A stretch of DNA of 64,000 nt, taken from contig NC_080177.1 of NCBI RefSeq assembly GCF_950295315.1, positions 80,892,570-80,956,569 on the forward strand, given 5' to 3'. A model generated the notes under the pieces. The model was given only the letters and a program-made list of their open reading frames with translations, did no database searches and had not been told where the DNA came from. The position numbers and the translations under genes are program-made. This document shows, one piece after another, positions 9,680 through 20,937 of this stretch (the first letter of the stretch is position 1; every line of letters starts with the position of its first letter). The DNA comes from Erinaceus europaeus (Eukaryota > Chordata > Mammalia > Eulipotyphla > Erinaceidae).

Positions 9680-9726
9680 TTTTCTCCTTCCTTCCTTCCT
9701 TCCTTCCTTCCTTCCTTCCTTCCTTT
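9680..9726. repeat. (CTTC)n microsatellite
   Basis: About 10 CTTC units on plus at the tail side of the next SINE. Confidence 0.95.
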
Positions 9727-9733
9727 CTGTCTT

Positions 9734-10013
9734 TTAAATATTTATTTATTTATTCCCTTTTGTTGCCCTTGTTGTTTTATTGTTGTTATTATTGGTGTTG
9801 TTATTGATGTCGTTGTTGGATAGGACAGAGAGAAATAGAGAGAGGAGGGGAAGACAGAGAGGGGGAGAGAAAGACAGACACCTGCAGACCTGCTTCACCG
9901 CCTGTGAAGCGACTCCCCTGCAGGTGGGGAGCCAGGTCCTTGAACCAGGATCCTTACTCTGGTCCTTGCGCTTCGTGCCACGTGTGCTTAACCTGCTGTG
10001 CTACCACCTGACC
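9734..10013 (-). repeat. SINE-A1
   Basis: Complete, head at 10013 ('gctaccacctgacccc'). It directly abuts a SINE-A2 on its head side and probably landed in that element's A-rich tail, though a TSD is not clear. Confidence 0.88.
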
Positions 10014-10015
10014 CC

Positions 10016-10303
10016 TATTTCTTTCTTTCTTCCAGGGTTATCGTTGGGGCTTGGTGCTCCACTGCAAATCCACTGTTCCTGGTGGCCATTTCCCCCCATT
10101 TTATTGAATAGGACAGAGAGAAATCGACAGAGGAGGGGGAGATAGAGAGGGAGAGAGAAAGACAGATACTTGCAGACATGCTTCACCACTTGTGAAGCGG
10201 ACCCCCTCCAGGTGGGAATCAGGGACTTGAATCTGGATCCTTGCATGGGTCCCTGAGCTTTGTACTATGTGCACTTAATTGGACGCACCACTGCCTGGCC
10301 CCC
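10016..10303 (-). repeat. SINE-A2
   Basis: The 3' block 'ccagggttatcgttggggc' at 10033-10051 is followed by the body and a head ending '..cactgcctggccccc' near 10303. Confidence 0.85.
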
Positions 10304-10335
10304 AAAGTAATGAGATTTGTATATATATATATACA

Positions 10336-10556
10336 TATTGCCGCCAGTGTTGCTAGAACTCAGTTCTAGTATTTCGAATCTACCATCTCTCCCCTTATAT
10401 TTTATTTGATTGGACAGTGAGAAGCCAAGAGGATACAGGGAGATAGAAAGATAGACGCTTACAGACCTGCTTTGCTACTCATACCAGTCCCCTCCAGGTG
10501 GGGGGTGGTCTGAACTGGGTAATGTGTGCATAAGACCAGGTGCACCCCTGCCGGCC
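10336..10556 (-). repeat. Diverged SINE-A2-like element
   Basis: 'gccgccagtgttgctag' corresponds to a decayed A2 3' block; 'cagacctgctttgctac' and 'ccctccaggtgggg' identify the body. The head is short and altered. A small TATATA tract (10320-10331) adjoins it. Confidence 0.6.
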
Positions 10557-10702
10557 ACCTTCTTGTTGCATTTTTAATGGTGATCACCTGAAACAGGCAG
10601 TGTTACTTCAGTTGAAATATATTAATAATAAATAATTTGTTTTACTTATTATCAATACTGGTTCCGGGCTATAAAAGAGTATATTTATATTATAATGGAC
10701 TC

Positions 10703-10734
<32 letters not shown>
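10703..10734. repeat. (CA)n microsatellite
   Basis: About 15 CA units. Confidence 0.96.
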
Positions 10735-10736
<2 letters not shown>

Positions 10737-10869
10737 TGTACACAATTTACAGCTCTATATGACCCCATAGATCTCTGATATCAAATTTCAAATGAACGAA
10801 GAATTGTTTAGAACAGCAGTCAATGTCATTAGCCATATGGACCAAACAGCAGCCACCTGAGAGGATCCA

Positions 10870-11010
10870 TGACTGGAGAGACAGCACACTGGGCGTGGTG
10901 TCTGTCTTGCCACACATGCAGCCCAGGTTCAAAACCAAGGCTTTGGCACTAAAGGAAATTGTGGCACCCTCCTTCTCTCTGTCTTTCTGAATGAAAGAAA
11001 GGTGGTTTAT
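10870..11010 (+). repeat. SINE-D, diverged
   Basis: 'ctggagagacagcacactgggc' stands for the head and 'gcccaggttcaaaacc' for box B (10920-10936), followed by a CT-rich 3' part ('cttctctctgtctttctg'). The minus-strand open frame crossing it is a chance frame. Confidence 0.5.
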
Positions 11011-11731
11011 GAGTGGTTCACCTGTGCATTCATGAAGCCCCTCCTTCGAAACAAACAAATATACAAGACTGAGGACTCCCGAATGATTCATTGTGGTTTT
11101 GAGTTCTTGACCTAGCGAGGAGCATGAAGGATTCTCAGTCACAACCACCGCCATGACCATCCTCTCGCAAAGCAAGATAACTGAGGTTGAAGAGAAGATC
11201 TCACAGGAATCAGGGATGACACTGGTATGCCAATCCAGGGTCAGATAGGTATCTATTACCACTGTAGCTCACGACAGTTGTGCCAGCAATGCTGTGGCAA
11301 AACCAAAAGCAACTACAAATGGCGTGTGAGGGGGGTGTGTGTGAGGGGATGAGGGAGGAAGCAGAACTGGAGCTTGTACGACCATTGTTCAGGCAACAGG
11401 GAGGTGGGCTTTCTCACTGGCCTAACAATGCAAAGGAACCTGGTGTGGTGCCTCACTGGGGATGGCACTGAGGTGAAGCTGAAAGAGTTGAGCTGAAGAA
11501 AGTGCTCAAGACCAGAAGGCTTTGCTCCTGGGACTTTACCCTCAATGACACATATACCCAATAGAATTCACCTCTGCTACCCCCAGTACAGGCAAGTGCG
11601 TCAGAGTCTCCCATAAAGGATGCTTTATGGGAGAAGCAGCATCCGCACAAGCCGGGTAGTTAGCTCTGAATACTTCTTTGCCAGGTCTACTGTCTGCTTA
11701 CACCAAGGAAACAACTCAGAAAAGTTAGCTG
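11011..11731. other. Unique stretch, nothing recognised
   Basis: Somewhat GC-richer (11280-11480) than average but without recognisable coding or repeat content. Confidence 0.4.
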
Positions 11732-11745
11732 AGAAGGAGAGGTAC

Positions 11746-12068
11746 TGGGGGTCGGGCGGTAGCGCAGCGGGTTAAGCGCATGTGGCGCAAGGACTGGCGT
11801 AAGGATCCCGGTTCCAGCTCCCGGCTCCCCACCTGCAGAGGAGTCACTTCACAGGCGGTGAAGCAGGTCTGCAGGTGTCTGTCTTTCTCTCCCCCTGTCT
11901 TCCCCTCCTCTCTCCATTTCTCTCTGTCCTGTCCAACAACGAACAACATCAACAATGGCAATAATAATGGCCACAACAAGGGCAACAAAGGGGGAAAAAT
12001 GGCCTCCAGGAGCGGTGGATTCATGGTGCAGGCACCGAGCCCAGCAATAACCCTGGAGAAAAAAAAAA
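11746..12068 (+). repeat. SINE-A2 with TSD
   Basis: Clearest A2 copy: A1-like body, then the 3' block 'gtgcaggcaccgagcccagc..aataaccctggag' and a pure A-tail. Perfect 14-bp TSD AGAAGGAGAGGTAC at 11732-11745 and 12069-12082, so relatively young. Confidence 0.93.
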
Positions 12069-12082
12069 AGAAGGAGAGGTAC

Positions 12083-13315
12083 CAAGGTCCCTGTTAAGAG
12101 AGGAGACTGTTTCTGGATATGAAATTGAAGTTTTAAATTTGGGCAGAATTCGTGATTTATTGACTCCATCCCAGATTTTTTGTAAGAATTTGGAAGGGGA
12201 TGATTCGAAATGTTGGTTATTAAAGTCAATAAAATCATTCTTTGTTTAGACTCCACTGGATGCAGAGCATTCAATTAATCTCTGAATGCTTGTATGCCAT
12301 AAAAATACAACTATAAGCATAATACAGGCTGCTAATTTTACTCGTCATTTGACATGACAGATATGTTTATGGCTAGAATCCTTATGAGGTTTGTAATAGT
12401 TTTAATTGAGATGGAAATTAGGAAAGAGGTGATTGACTATATATTTTTTATGACACAGGCAACATTTAACAACTTATTTTGCTCTGCTAACTATCCTTGG
12501 AATGAAAAAACATAAATCTTACGTATCATCCTTTAGGCACCATCACATCGGGCAGACAGTACCACGAGCATGGTAGAAAAGGGTCCTTGTTTCGCTTCTA
12601 AGAGGAAGAATAAGAAGGATAAATAGCTGAGAGAGTCCCACAGCTCAGGGTGAGCCTGAGACACTTCATTCAGTTCAGAGACTAAGACGGACAGATGGCA
12701 GCAGCAAGGACACAGAGGAGACTCAGGAGGTGTGTGGACAGAAAGGAAGGTGCAGTCTGGGTGGTGGACACAGACAGCAGGACTGCCAGCCTAGCCATGG
12801 GCCCCTGAGTAGACTCATTTCAGGGACACATTCCCTGGACCCAGTGGAAGCCTGTGCACAGGTGCTCCACACAGGCTGGCCTCCTGGCAGCGAGAACAAT
12901 AGAGAAGGCGGTCTAGACTGCACTCCCTTTCCCCGACCTTTAGAACTGAATCTGATCTCTTGATGCACACTAGCAGCAGAGACTATGTCTCAGATCTGAA
13001 AACCGCAGAGAAGGGGAACACACATTACCAGCCTGCTATTTTTCCCTTTGTTTAGCTCTTCTGTTAGAAGTGGAGGGTCTACCCCGTTGTGCCCAGCGCC
13101 TTCCTCTCTCAGAAGCGTTTCCATATCTTCCCATCTGGAGAAGACTACTTGTTCTAGAGATAGCTTCTATGGACCTGCCTTCTTGCTGTGGTGTAGGATG
13201 TCGCCATGAGCATGTTCTCTTTATTAATTCCCAGCAGGGCTGCTGGGATCTTTACACATGCAGTAAATAGGTAGGCAGGAGAACAGAGTGGAGAGAAAAG
13301 AGTGGCTATGAAAGC
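12083..13315. other. Unique stretch, nothing recognised
   Basis: 12100-12540 is AT-rich. 12640-12960 is GC-richer with short frames on both strands (for example 12730-12963) that lack splice or composition support. Confidence 0.4.
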
Positions 13316-13317
13316 AG

Positions 13318-13540
13318 GGGCCAGGTGGTGGCGCACCTGGTTAAGTGCACACATCACAATGCGCAAGGACCCGGGTTCAAAACGCTGGCCCCCAAAACGC
13401 TGCAGGGGGAAAGCTTCATGGGTGGTGAAGCAGGTCTGCAGGTGTCTCTCTGTCTCTCTCCCTCTCTATCTCCCCCTCCCCTCTCAATTTCTCTCTGTCT
13501 CTGTTCAATAATAAATAAATAAATGATATTAAAAAAAGAA
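13318..13540 (+). repeat. SINE-B
   Basis: Head 'ggggccaggtggtggcgcacc', box B 'gggttcaaaacgc' followed by a partial duplication of 'cccccaaaacgc', normal body, tail (AATA)n. TSD not clear. Confidence 0.88.
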
Positions 13541-14060
13541 AGTAAAGTGAAGAAGGAAAAGAAAGATGGTCAAGTGAAAACTGAAAATAAAGGATAGCAG
13601 AGGAACATGGGGACTTGCTCACAATTTTTTTTTTTTTTTTTGCAGAACTAGAATTTCCCCACCAACTTGCTCTGAGGCTTTCTGGTCTGGATAATTGAAT
13701 GTATGTAATGGAAAGAATGTTTGAAGGGTGATATTCAGATTCTATGACAGGGTCTAGGCAGCTCACTGTTGTATGAAAGCGAATGAGCACTACGTTCTCC
13801 GAAACTGTTAGCATGGTTTGGCAGCTGTTACACTGTGATAAATGATTGCAGAATTAATTAATTGAAGGGGCTATTATACTATTAAAATATATTCCCGTTG
13901 AATAGTGATAATGAGAATTTATAGTTAGCCAATGAATATCTAACAGTTACTAGTGGAGAATTTCACCCCTAGATTTACATGCATATATACTTTTCGAGAC
14001 ACATCTCTATTACATCATATATTAGATCTTTTTTATTTGAAGAGGTACCGGCTCTTTCTA
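13541..14060. other. Unique AT-rich stretch with a T-run
   Basis: A T-run at 13626-13641 may be the tail of an unrecognised minus-strand retroposon. Nothing else was identified. Confidence 0.4.
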
Positions 14061-14065
14061 CGTTT

Positions 14066-14519
14066 TAAAAATATTATTATCTTTATTTACTATATTTATT
14101 TGATAGAGACAGCCAGAAATCGAGAGGGTAGGGGGAGATAGAGGGAGAGAGAAAGAGAGATACCTGCAGCCCTGCTTCACCATTTGCAAAATATTCCCCC
14201 TGCAGATGTGACTTGGGACTCAATGGTCTTTGCGCATTGTAACGTGCTCTCAGGGGCCAGGTGGTGGTGCACCTGGTTAAGTACACACAGTACACTGCAC
14301 AAGGACCCTGGTTCGAGCCCCTGGTCCCCACCTGCAGGGTGAGAGCTTTGTGAGTGTTGAAGCAGGGCTGCAGATGTCTCTCTCCCTATCTTCTCCACCC
14401 TCTCAATTTCTCTCTGTCTCTATCCAATAATAAATAAATAGATATATTTTTAAAAAGACTGAAACATAACAATAGCCCCAGAACATGTGCTTTTAGCCAG
14501 ATGCGCCACCACCCAGCCC
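14066..14519 (-). repeat. SINE-B split by an inverted SINE-B
   Basis: Tail and body are 14066-14250; its head ('catgtgcttttagccagatgcgccaccacccagcccc') resumes at about 14484-14519. The gap holds a plus-strand SINE-B. Confidence 0.8.
14253..14455 (+). repeat. SINE-B nested inside the opposite SINE-B
   Basis: Complete: head 'aggggccaggtggtggtgcacc', box B 'ggttcgagccc', tail AATAAATAAATAGATATATTTTT. The pair can fold into a long hairpin in any transcript crossing it. Confidence 0.88.
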
Positions 14520-14520
14520 C

Positions 14521-15195
14521 ACTTTTTCTGCTCAGATTGAAGGGCTGTCTGGAAGGGTCAACATTTCTCTAGCAATCTTTTTAAGCTTGCTTTTCAGTAT
14601 TGTCACCATATTATCAATTGGCTTAGATCGGGATTGAATCTACCAGCTCATTGCTGATATGTTTCTTCAGGTGTGTTGAAAAATTCCTGATAAAATATTC
14701 AGAAAACTATTTCTATTAATGATAAGGCACTATGTTCTTTTTTATAGTTTCTTTAAGAATTGTGCCTCCCTATTAAATGTTCCATTAATATATTTTATGT
14801 CTTCACAAAAGCATATTTCTCTTTCTGAGCATCAGGATAGTATAACAGGGAAATTGGTATTTTTCTTTTTAACATACTCATTAATAATGGAAACTGCCAT
14901 ATGACAAGTGGATTTCCTAAACTCTGACCTATAAAGTCCCTTTGGGAAGTTCGAACAGTGAACCAGATTTCTCTGTTGAAGTGAGTTGGGGATCTCTCTC
15001 CCGGAAGGTGCAAACACACAGCATACACCACGCAGGAGCCTGACTCTGGTTCACTTCTTAGTGGGATGATGCTAGAGTGAAGGTCTGGGGTGTCTTTTTT
15101 CTGATTTTTGTGTTCTATCACTGTGTTTACATGTGCCTGTGTGTACTCGCCTGTGCCTGCCACTTGTGTGATTTACCGCTCTCAAGCCTACTGTC
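14521..15195. other. Unique stretch, nothing recognised
   Basis: AT-rich. The 122-codon minus frame at 14795-15163 has no recognisable domain and runs into the SINE-D. Confidence 0.4.
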
Positions 15196-15199
15196 TTCA

Positions 15200-15345
15200 T
15201 TCTGTTGTCCTTCATGTAGGTAGCGATAACCACAGCACTGGAGTGGCCATGGCTCTTCTGTGTGGTGCTGAGGTTTGAACCCAGGTAATGGGCATGGCAA
15301 GGCATGCTTCCTACCAGCTGAGCTATCTTTCAGTCTCTTGACTCT
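15200..15345 (-). repeat. SINE-D
   Basis: Minus strand: 'gaaagatagctcagctggtaggaagc' (box A), 'cctgggttcaaacctcagcac' (box B), then 3' decay. One of the better D copies. Confidence 0.7.
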
Positions 15346-15516
15346 TGCATTCTTCATTTTTTCTTCCAAAGTCTATATTGTTGATACATAGACTCGAGGA
15401 ATCATTCTCGAGGACAGGATGTAAATTGTGGTACGAAGTACTTCTTCACCCTTCTGCTTTCTTTGAGGAATAACTCCTAAATGTTTACGTTCTACTACAA
15501 TTGTTATTCTACTTTT

Positions 15517-15798
15517 TTATATATTTATTTTATTTATTTATTCCCTTTTGTTGCCCTTGTTGTTTTATTGTTGTAGTTATTATTGTTGTTGTCGTTGTTG
15601 GATAGGACAGAGAGAAATGGAGAGAGGAAGGGGAAGACAGAGAGGAGGAGAGAAAGATAGACACCTGCAGACCTGCTTCACTGCCTGTGAAGCGACTCCC
15701 CTGCAGGTGGGGAGCTGGGGTTCGAACCAGGATCCTTATGCCGGTCCTTGTGCTTTGCGCCACCTGCGCTTAGCCCGCTGCACTACAGCCCGACTCCC
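15517..15798 (-). repeat. SINE-A1 with long perfect TSD
   Basis: TGTTATTCTACTTTT at 15502-15516 and 15799-15813 (15 bp, perfect). Box A 'tgtagtgcagcgg' and box B 'ggttcgaacccc' are intact, so this is a young copy. Confidence 0.94.
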
Positions 15799-15813
15799 TG
15801 TTATTCTACTTTT

Positions 15814-16674
15814 AAGTTTGTCCAGCCAGGACTGATTGTATTATCTTACTGACAGGAGTCAGTTATCTTACTGACATTTATTGTCAGGAGTTGACTTAGC
15901 CATTTTTAAATGAAAGGCTGTGTATCCCCCACACACACCTTTCTCCTCTACCCCGAATAAGCAGGAAGAATGGCTTGTGCACATGTTTTTTGAATTTAAA
16001 GACTCAACTTTCCTGTGGGTAGCATCTTGCGAGGGCTGATTTAAGGGCAGGATGTTGTCAAGCCGAGTGCATTGTCACATTAAGTATTATCACCTAGTGC
16101 AACCTTCGACTAGTAGCAAGAATCGTGTTTTGGACTTCTCTTTGCTTCATATATTTATCTTCTTTTTCACTTGGTTCAGAATTTCCCTTCAGGGAAAGGG
16201 TTGCACAGCCTGGGCCTCCTGGGATTCTAACAGCTTCTCCCTCAGGGAGCTCTTGCAAGAATCGAGCATCACACGCCATGGGACTCTATCACACAGATGT
16301 ACTTTCCACAGACTGACTGACTGATTTCTTGTTAAAAGGTGTTGTGGGAGAGAGAGAGAAGGGGGAAGGGGGGGGAGGTTTCAAATTCAGATTCTAAATG
16401 TTTGAAATAGAGCATTTGTTGCTGAATTTGAAGACAAAACTCAACTAGACAAGCTTTCCTTCCAGGATCAATAAATAATCTAATAGGCTGTGGTTTGTAG
16501 CTCAAATATTTCACTCTGTCCCATTCTTATCTAGTAAAGAAATGAAATATTATTGTCTGTGCAGCGCACTGTCACAGTATTTTATGGTCAGTCAGCTTAA
16601 CTCTGTCTTGTTTTCTGAAGGACTTAAATGATGAGAAAAGTCTTCACACATTGTGCTATGGACATAGGTGTACA
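15814..16674. other. Unique stretch, nothing recognised
   Basis: Contains a purine-rich run (16345-16380, GAGAGA/GGGGGA) and a small frame at 16052-16324 without domain signals. No gene is supported. Confidence 0.4.
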
Positions 16675-16990
16675 CCAGCCAGAAAGACAAGGATGAATAT
16701 GGGATGATCTTACTTGAGGGCAGAACTTAAGAAACAAAAACAGAAAGGGAAAACACGAAGTAGACCTTGGGCTGGTTTGGATGTATTGCACCGAAGCAAA
16801 GGACTCTGGGGAAGGAGGACAGACAGAGGGAGGGAGTGCAGGCTTTCAGATCCTGGTACAGGATGGAAAGGGACCCAAGATGGGGGTGAGAGTGTTTCGC
16901 AGACACCTGTCATGGCAGGATGGGGGGGGGGGCTGTACCCATGCGCCAACAGCTGTGCTGTGGAGTATTAACCTCCCTCCCCACCCACCC
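16675..16990 (+). mobile_element. LINE-1 3' end, ORF2 stop region and 3' UTR
   Basis: 'agccagaaagacaaggatgaatatgggatgatcttac' is the last coding stretch of L1 ORF2 in sense. It is followed by a 3' UTR ('ggtgagagtgtttcgcagacacctgtcat') related to the ones at 54940-55253 and, inverted, 32455-32620. The ORF2 frame is only a remnant. Confidence 0.7.
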
Positions 16991-17128
16991 CCGCAAGAAA
17001 CAAAGGAAGTCTTCACTCAGATATAGCATATTTAAAAGACTATGCAAACGCTAGACTTTAAAACCATGCCACAATTCTATACTGCTGTAAACATGCCATA
17101 ATATATGGTAGAATTAACAAGCTGATTT

Positions 17129-17285
17129 GGAGCCAGGGAGATACCTCAGTGGTGCAGTATGGGACCTGCATGCATCAAGTTCCAGTTTTAACCCCAGCAT
17201 TGCATATGATAGAGCTGAGTGGACCTCTGTGTTCCTTCTCTCTCTCTCTCTTTCTCTTTCTCTCTCTCTCATTAAAAGTAAATAC
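17129..17285 (+). repeat. SINE-D with CT-rich 3' part
   Basis: Head 'ccagggagatacctcagtggtgcagt', degenerate box B, (CT)n at 17236-17270 and an ATTAAAAGTAAATA tail, into which a SINE-A1 has inserted. Confidence 0.7.
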
Positions 17286-17286
17286 A

Positions 17287-17551
17287 GGGGGAGCCTGGTG
17301 GTGACACAGCAGATTAAGTGCACAGACCAGCATCAGGATCCTGGTTTGAGCCCCTGGCTCCCCACCTGCAGGGGGGTCGCTTCACAGGCGGTGAAGTAGG
17401 TCTGCAGGTGTCTATCTTTCTCTCCCCCTTTCTGTCTTCCCCTCCTCTCTCCATTTCTCTCTGTCCTATCCAACAATGACCACAGCAATAACCACAACAA
17501 TGTTAAACAATAAGGGCAACAAAAGTGAAAATTAAAAATAAATATTTTTTA
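17287..17551 (+). repeat. SINE-A1 nested in a SINE-D tail
   Basis: Perfect 13-bp TSD AAAAGTAAATACA (17274-17286 and 17552-17564). Box A is partly decayed ('gacacagcagattaag'); box B is 'ggtttgagccc'. Confidence 0.9.
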
Positions 17552-17611
17552 AAAAGTAAATACATAATTTTATTTTGATTGTCACTGGGACTTCATTGCT
17601 CCAGGCAATTC

Positions 17612-17820
17612 ATTTTTTTTTTTAATTTACTCATTGGATAGAGACAGATCAATCGAGAGGGAAGGTGGAACTAGAGGGGGGAGGAGATAAGGAAACAGCT
17701 GAGGCACTGCTTCACTGCTCACAAAGCTTCCCCCCTGCAGTGGCGATTGAGGACTTCAACCTAGGACTCTGAGCAGGCTAACATATGTGCTCAATGAGGT
17801 GCACCACCACCCGCCTCCAC
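17612..17820 (-). repeat. SINE-B
   Basis: 'ttggatagagacag' near the tail, 'cactgcttcactgctcacaaagc' body, head 'caccaccacccgcctcc' at 17820. Moderately diverged. Confidence 0.8.
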
Positions 17821-17865
17821 CTAAATCTTAAAAAAAAATGTTGGTTTGATTGATTTAAAATCCTA

Positions 17866-17971
17866 TGAGGCCAAGTTTTCCAATCAAATACTAACATAGC
17901 CTGACCCCACTTAGCTTTGGAAATCAGGTGAGATTGTACATTCGGGGTGAATGTTCACAGGTGTGGCTACG
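17866..17971 (-). pseudogene. 5S rRNA pseudogene
   Basis: The reverse complement aligns with vertebrate 5S rRNA: CACCCCGAATGTACAATCTC and CACCTGATTTCCAAAGCTAA, then GTGGGGTCAGGCTATGTTAG and TATTTGATTGGAAAAC. These cover the helix II-to-loop E part and the internal promoter region (AAGCTAAGC-GGGTC-GG) with many substitutions. About 11 bases are inserted near the 5' end, and the last ~20 bases of 5S are missing or unrecognisable. It is too damaged for a working pol III gene. No A-tail or TSD is seen. Confidence 0.8.
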
Positions 17972-18734
17972 TTTATAACTATTCTCCGCTTATCTGTGAG
18001 ATTATTAGTGAGAGAAAGAGATCCTGGTTGCATAAGGTTTTATACTATATTATTTTAATCATTCTGCTTCTGTTTACTATTAAGCTCTGACTAATCATAG
18101 ATAAGTATGTATCAGGGAAAAAATATAGTATATTTGGAGTTTAGTGTTACCCAGTTTCACACTTTCTCTCAGGACACTGGATTATATTCCCCATATGCTG
18201 TCTCTCAACACAGATTCTTTGTGCATTGCTAGACTTTGATGGATAACTACTTGTCTTCTGTCTATACTATACTATATATTTTGGGAATATATTTTGTTTT
18301 TAGAAATGAATAAACAGGAAAACCTCATTCTAAAATGAAGGCAAAGTACCCAAGATGTGAACCTGAGCTTCAGTGACTCAAACTTGATGGCCCTGAAATG
18401 CTTTACAGGTGAACGTATGATCTGACAAACTGATAGCTTTCCTTGTATGTGAATTTGTTACTATATTTGAATGTACTGCTAGAAATAATATTGCCTGTCT
18501 AAAGGAAACTGTGAGTAGATTAAATTTGTCCAGGCTCTCTGTAGAGGATTAAACACATTTGAGAAAGTGATAGGAGAATAGAAAAGAGAAAGAAAGATTT
18601 CTTTCATTCTCTCTCTGCCTGTCATTTTAGTGTCCCAGGAACTCAATTCTTAAGCCAGGAGATATCTCAAGTTTCATCAAACAGTATTATTTATGTTTTT
18701 TTTTTTACCTCAATTATCTTTTGTATTATGGTCT
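17972..18734. other. Unique AT-rich stretch, nothing recognised
   Basis: No family or coding signal. Confidence 0.4.
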
Positions 18735-18828
18735 TCTTTTTTTTTTTTAATACTGATGATTTTTTAAATACCAGAGCACTGGTCAGCTCTGGGTATGGTG
18801 GTGCTGGGGATTGAACTCTATAGTGTCA
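18735..18828 (-). repeat. SINE-C, 3' part only
   Basis: 'accagagcactggtcagctctgg' and 'ggtggtgctggggattgaact' (to box B). The head is missing. Confidence 0.75.
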
Positions 18829-19630
18829 CATTATGTTTTCCTAGATTCTTGACTCCTTGAAGGGATAAATTATATGTAGTTGTTGCAATCACTGTGCAAT
18901 GCCTGCATAAGGTAATATTTACTAGCTAAATGAATGAACTGTTCATGTGGATACAGAGTGCTTTTGCTATCTGGAAACTTTTATCCTTCTTGTGATTTTA
19001 TATCACAGAAGACTAATTTGCTTCTATTCTAAAGAATATAAGAACCTCTTTATCCTGTTGTGCTTTCCATTATAATTAAATAGGTCTAATTGCAAAATAT
19101 GTTTCTTTGCAAATGTCCAGTGATTATTCTTTGGTTTTCATTATTTCACTGGTGTCTAAGTGTATTTGCTTAGTGACCTACACCATCACCAGTAGTGAAG
19201 ACGTTCTTTTGAAGAGTGGCATAGGCCAAGTCCTCCATCTTGCCATTCTCATTAGAGATTTGGGGGTGGGATGGGCAATGTGACTAGCTGTTTCCCAGAA
19301 GCTTACTATAAGCCCACACCCCAATTGCAATGGGGTGTAAAACACGCTGTACCTAGGTTTATGTCATGCCTTTAAGGTTCTATCAAAGGAATTCAGTTTT
19401 ACATGTCATATAATTAAATCAGCCTAACATTTATTGAAAAGATTAGATATATTTGCGGAGATGAATGAATGAAAAAGTAAGCACAGGACTGGTTGCAATC
19501 ACATATACACATATGGATTGTGTAACTCCATATGTCTGACATGAATGGCATGAAATTTCAAATTAAGCATGGACAGATACCCAGCACCGAGAGGGACACA
19601 CATATATCTACCCATTACCCTACTTTGTTA
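18829..19630. other. Unique AT-rich stretch, nothing recognised
   Basis: No family or coding signal. Confidence 0.4.
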
Positions 19631-19642
19631 AGAATCTTCTAG

Positions 19643-19860
19643 AGGGACCAGATGGTGTCTCACCTGGTTGAGCACACATGTTATAATGCGCAAGGACCCA
19701 GGTTCGAGGCCCTGATCCCCATGTGCAGGGGGAAAGCTTTGCTAGTGGTGAATCAGGGCTGCAGGTCTCTCTCTATCTCTTTCCCTCTCTATCTCCCTGT
19801 TCCCTCTCAAGTTCTGCCTGTCTCTATCCAAGAAATAAAGATAAAAAAGAAAATAAAAAA
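19643..19860 (+). repeat. SINE-B with TSD
   Basis: Box B 'ggttcgaggccc'. Flanks AGAATCTTCTAG (19631-19642) and AGACTCTTCTAG (19861-19872) form a 12-bp TSD with one mismatch. Confidence 0.88.
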
Positions 19861-19960
19861 AGACTCTTCTAGGAATTGGTTTATGTTATCCTACTGCTTT
19901 TGAGAATTACATCTTATGGAGAACTTCCATATTATATTATATATCATATATTATATATGA

Positions 19961-20116
19961 TATTATATTCCTATCTCACTTTACCAATTTTGATTATTTA
20001 TATTCAAAAGGCTCTTCTAAAATTCCAGGGGATGGAGGGGAACCTCAGTGTGACTTGGGAGATGGCTCAGTGTATAAAGTACTGGATTTTCAAAGGTGAA
20101 GTTTCGAGTTCTATCC
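19961..20116 (+). repeat. Inverted duplicate segment, arm 1
   Basis: From TATTATATTCCTAT to GTTCTATCC this segment matches the reverse complement of 26172-26322 at roughly 90% by eye, including about 70 bp upstream of the SINE-D head. The match is therefore longer than the SINE itself. Confidence 0.8.
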
Positions 20117-20218
20117 ACAGCACCGCACATGCCAGAGCACTACTCAATTTCTCTCTCTCTTCCCCATTCTCACTCATATAATAAATAAATAAATAAATAA
20201 ATAAATAAAAATTTTTAA
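20040..20218 (+). repeat. SINE-D
   Basis: 'gggagatggctcagtgtataaagtactgg' head, 'gtttcgagttctatccacagcacc' box B region, CT-rich 3' part and a long (TAAA)n tail at 20178-20210. Confidence 0.75.
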
Positions 20219-20257
20219 AAAAACTTCAGCAAGCAATGAAAATATTAACTGAATACT

Positions 20258-20385
20258 TCTGGAGGATAGAGGAGACAGCATAGAGGTTATGCAAAGAGAC
20301 CTTCATGTCCAGAGCTCCAAAGTCCTGGTTTCAATGTCCTGCACCAATATAAGCCGCAGCTGAGCAGTGCTCTGGTAAAAAAAAT
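20258..20385 (+). repeat. SINE-C
   Basis: 'gacagcatagaggttatgcaaagagacc' head and 'gctgagcagtgctctggtaaaa' end. Box B has decayed to 'ggtttcaatgtcc'. Confidence 0.85.
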
Positions 20386-20610
20386 GTAGTAAATAGTATA
20401 AAATTTATATTTTTATTTATTAGATAACAGACTAATAAATCAGAATCAAATAGAGGAACACAGATGATTTCAAATTATTTCAATAAACATCGTTGTCACA
20501 GTCCCTAAGTCCTTAGAATGTAGGCTGAAAAAATATGTTTTTGTTCTATAGCATTAAGTTTTCAATTTGCAGAAAAAATATGTAGCACATAATTAAAAAT
20601 TAACTCCTAG
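20386..20610. other. Short unique AT-rich stretch
   Basis: Nothing recognised. Confidence 0.35.
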
Positions 20611-20619
20611 GTTCTCTTT

Positions 20620-20826
20620 AGAAATATTTGTTTATTTCAGGTAAAGGTTGAGGAAAAAAAATTAAGACGGAAGGGGGAAGAGAATGGAGAGAGAGAGAGA
20701 CACACACCTGCAGCACTGCTCCCCCAGGTGTGAAGTCTTCCTCCTTGCAGGTGAGGGCAGGGGGCTTGAGCCAAGTCCTTGCGTACTGTGACATGTGCTT
20801 TTTGAGTGTGCCACCACCTTGCCCCA
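20620..20826 (-). repeat. SINE-B, diverged
   Basis: 'acacctgcagcactgctcccccaggtgtgaagtc' body and 'gtgccaccaccttgcccc' head end at 20826. Confidence 0.75.
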
Positions 20827-20937
20827 AACGTGCTGTTCTTAACAGGGAATGTTGGTGAAGACATAAGATTTATATTATTTGAGCTCTTTGGGACTTGAAG
20901 AGATAAAAGAACCAGTTCTGTTAAAAACTCCTTTAAT

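Noticed and set aside
10747..11262. 171-codon minus-strand open frame
   Set aside because: Crosses a SINE-D and unique DNA; composition and lack of motifs fit a chance frame.
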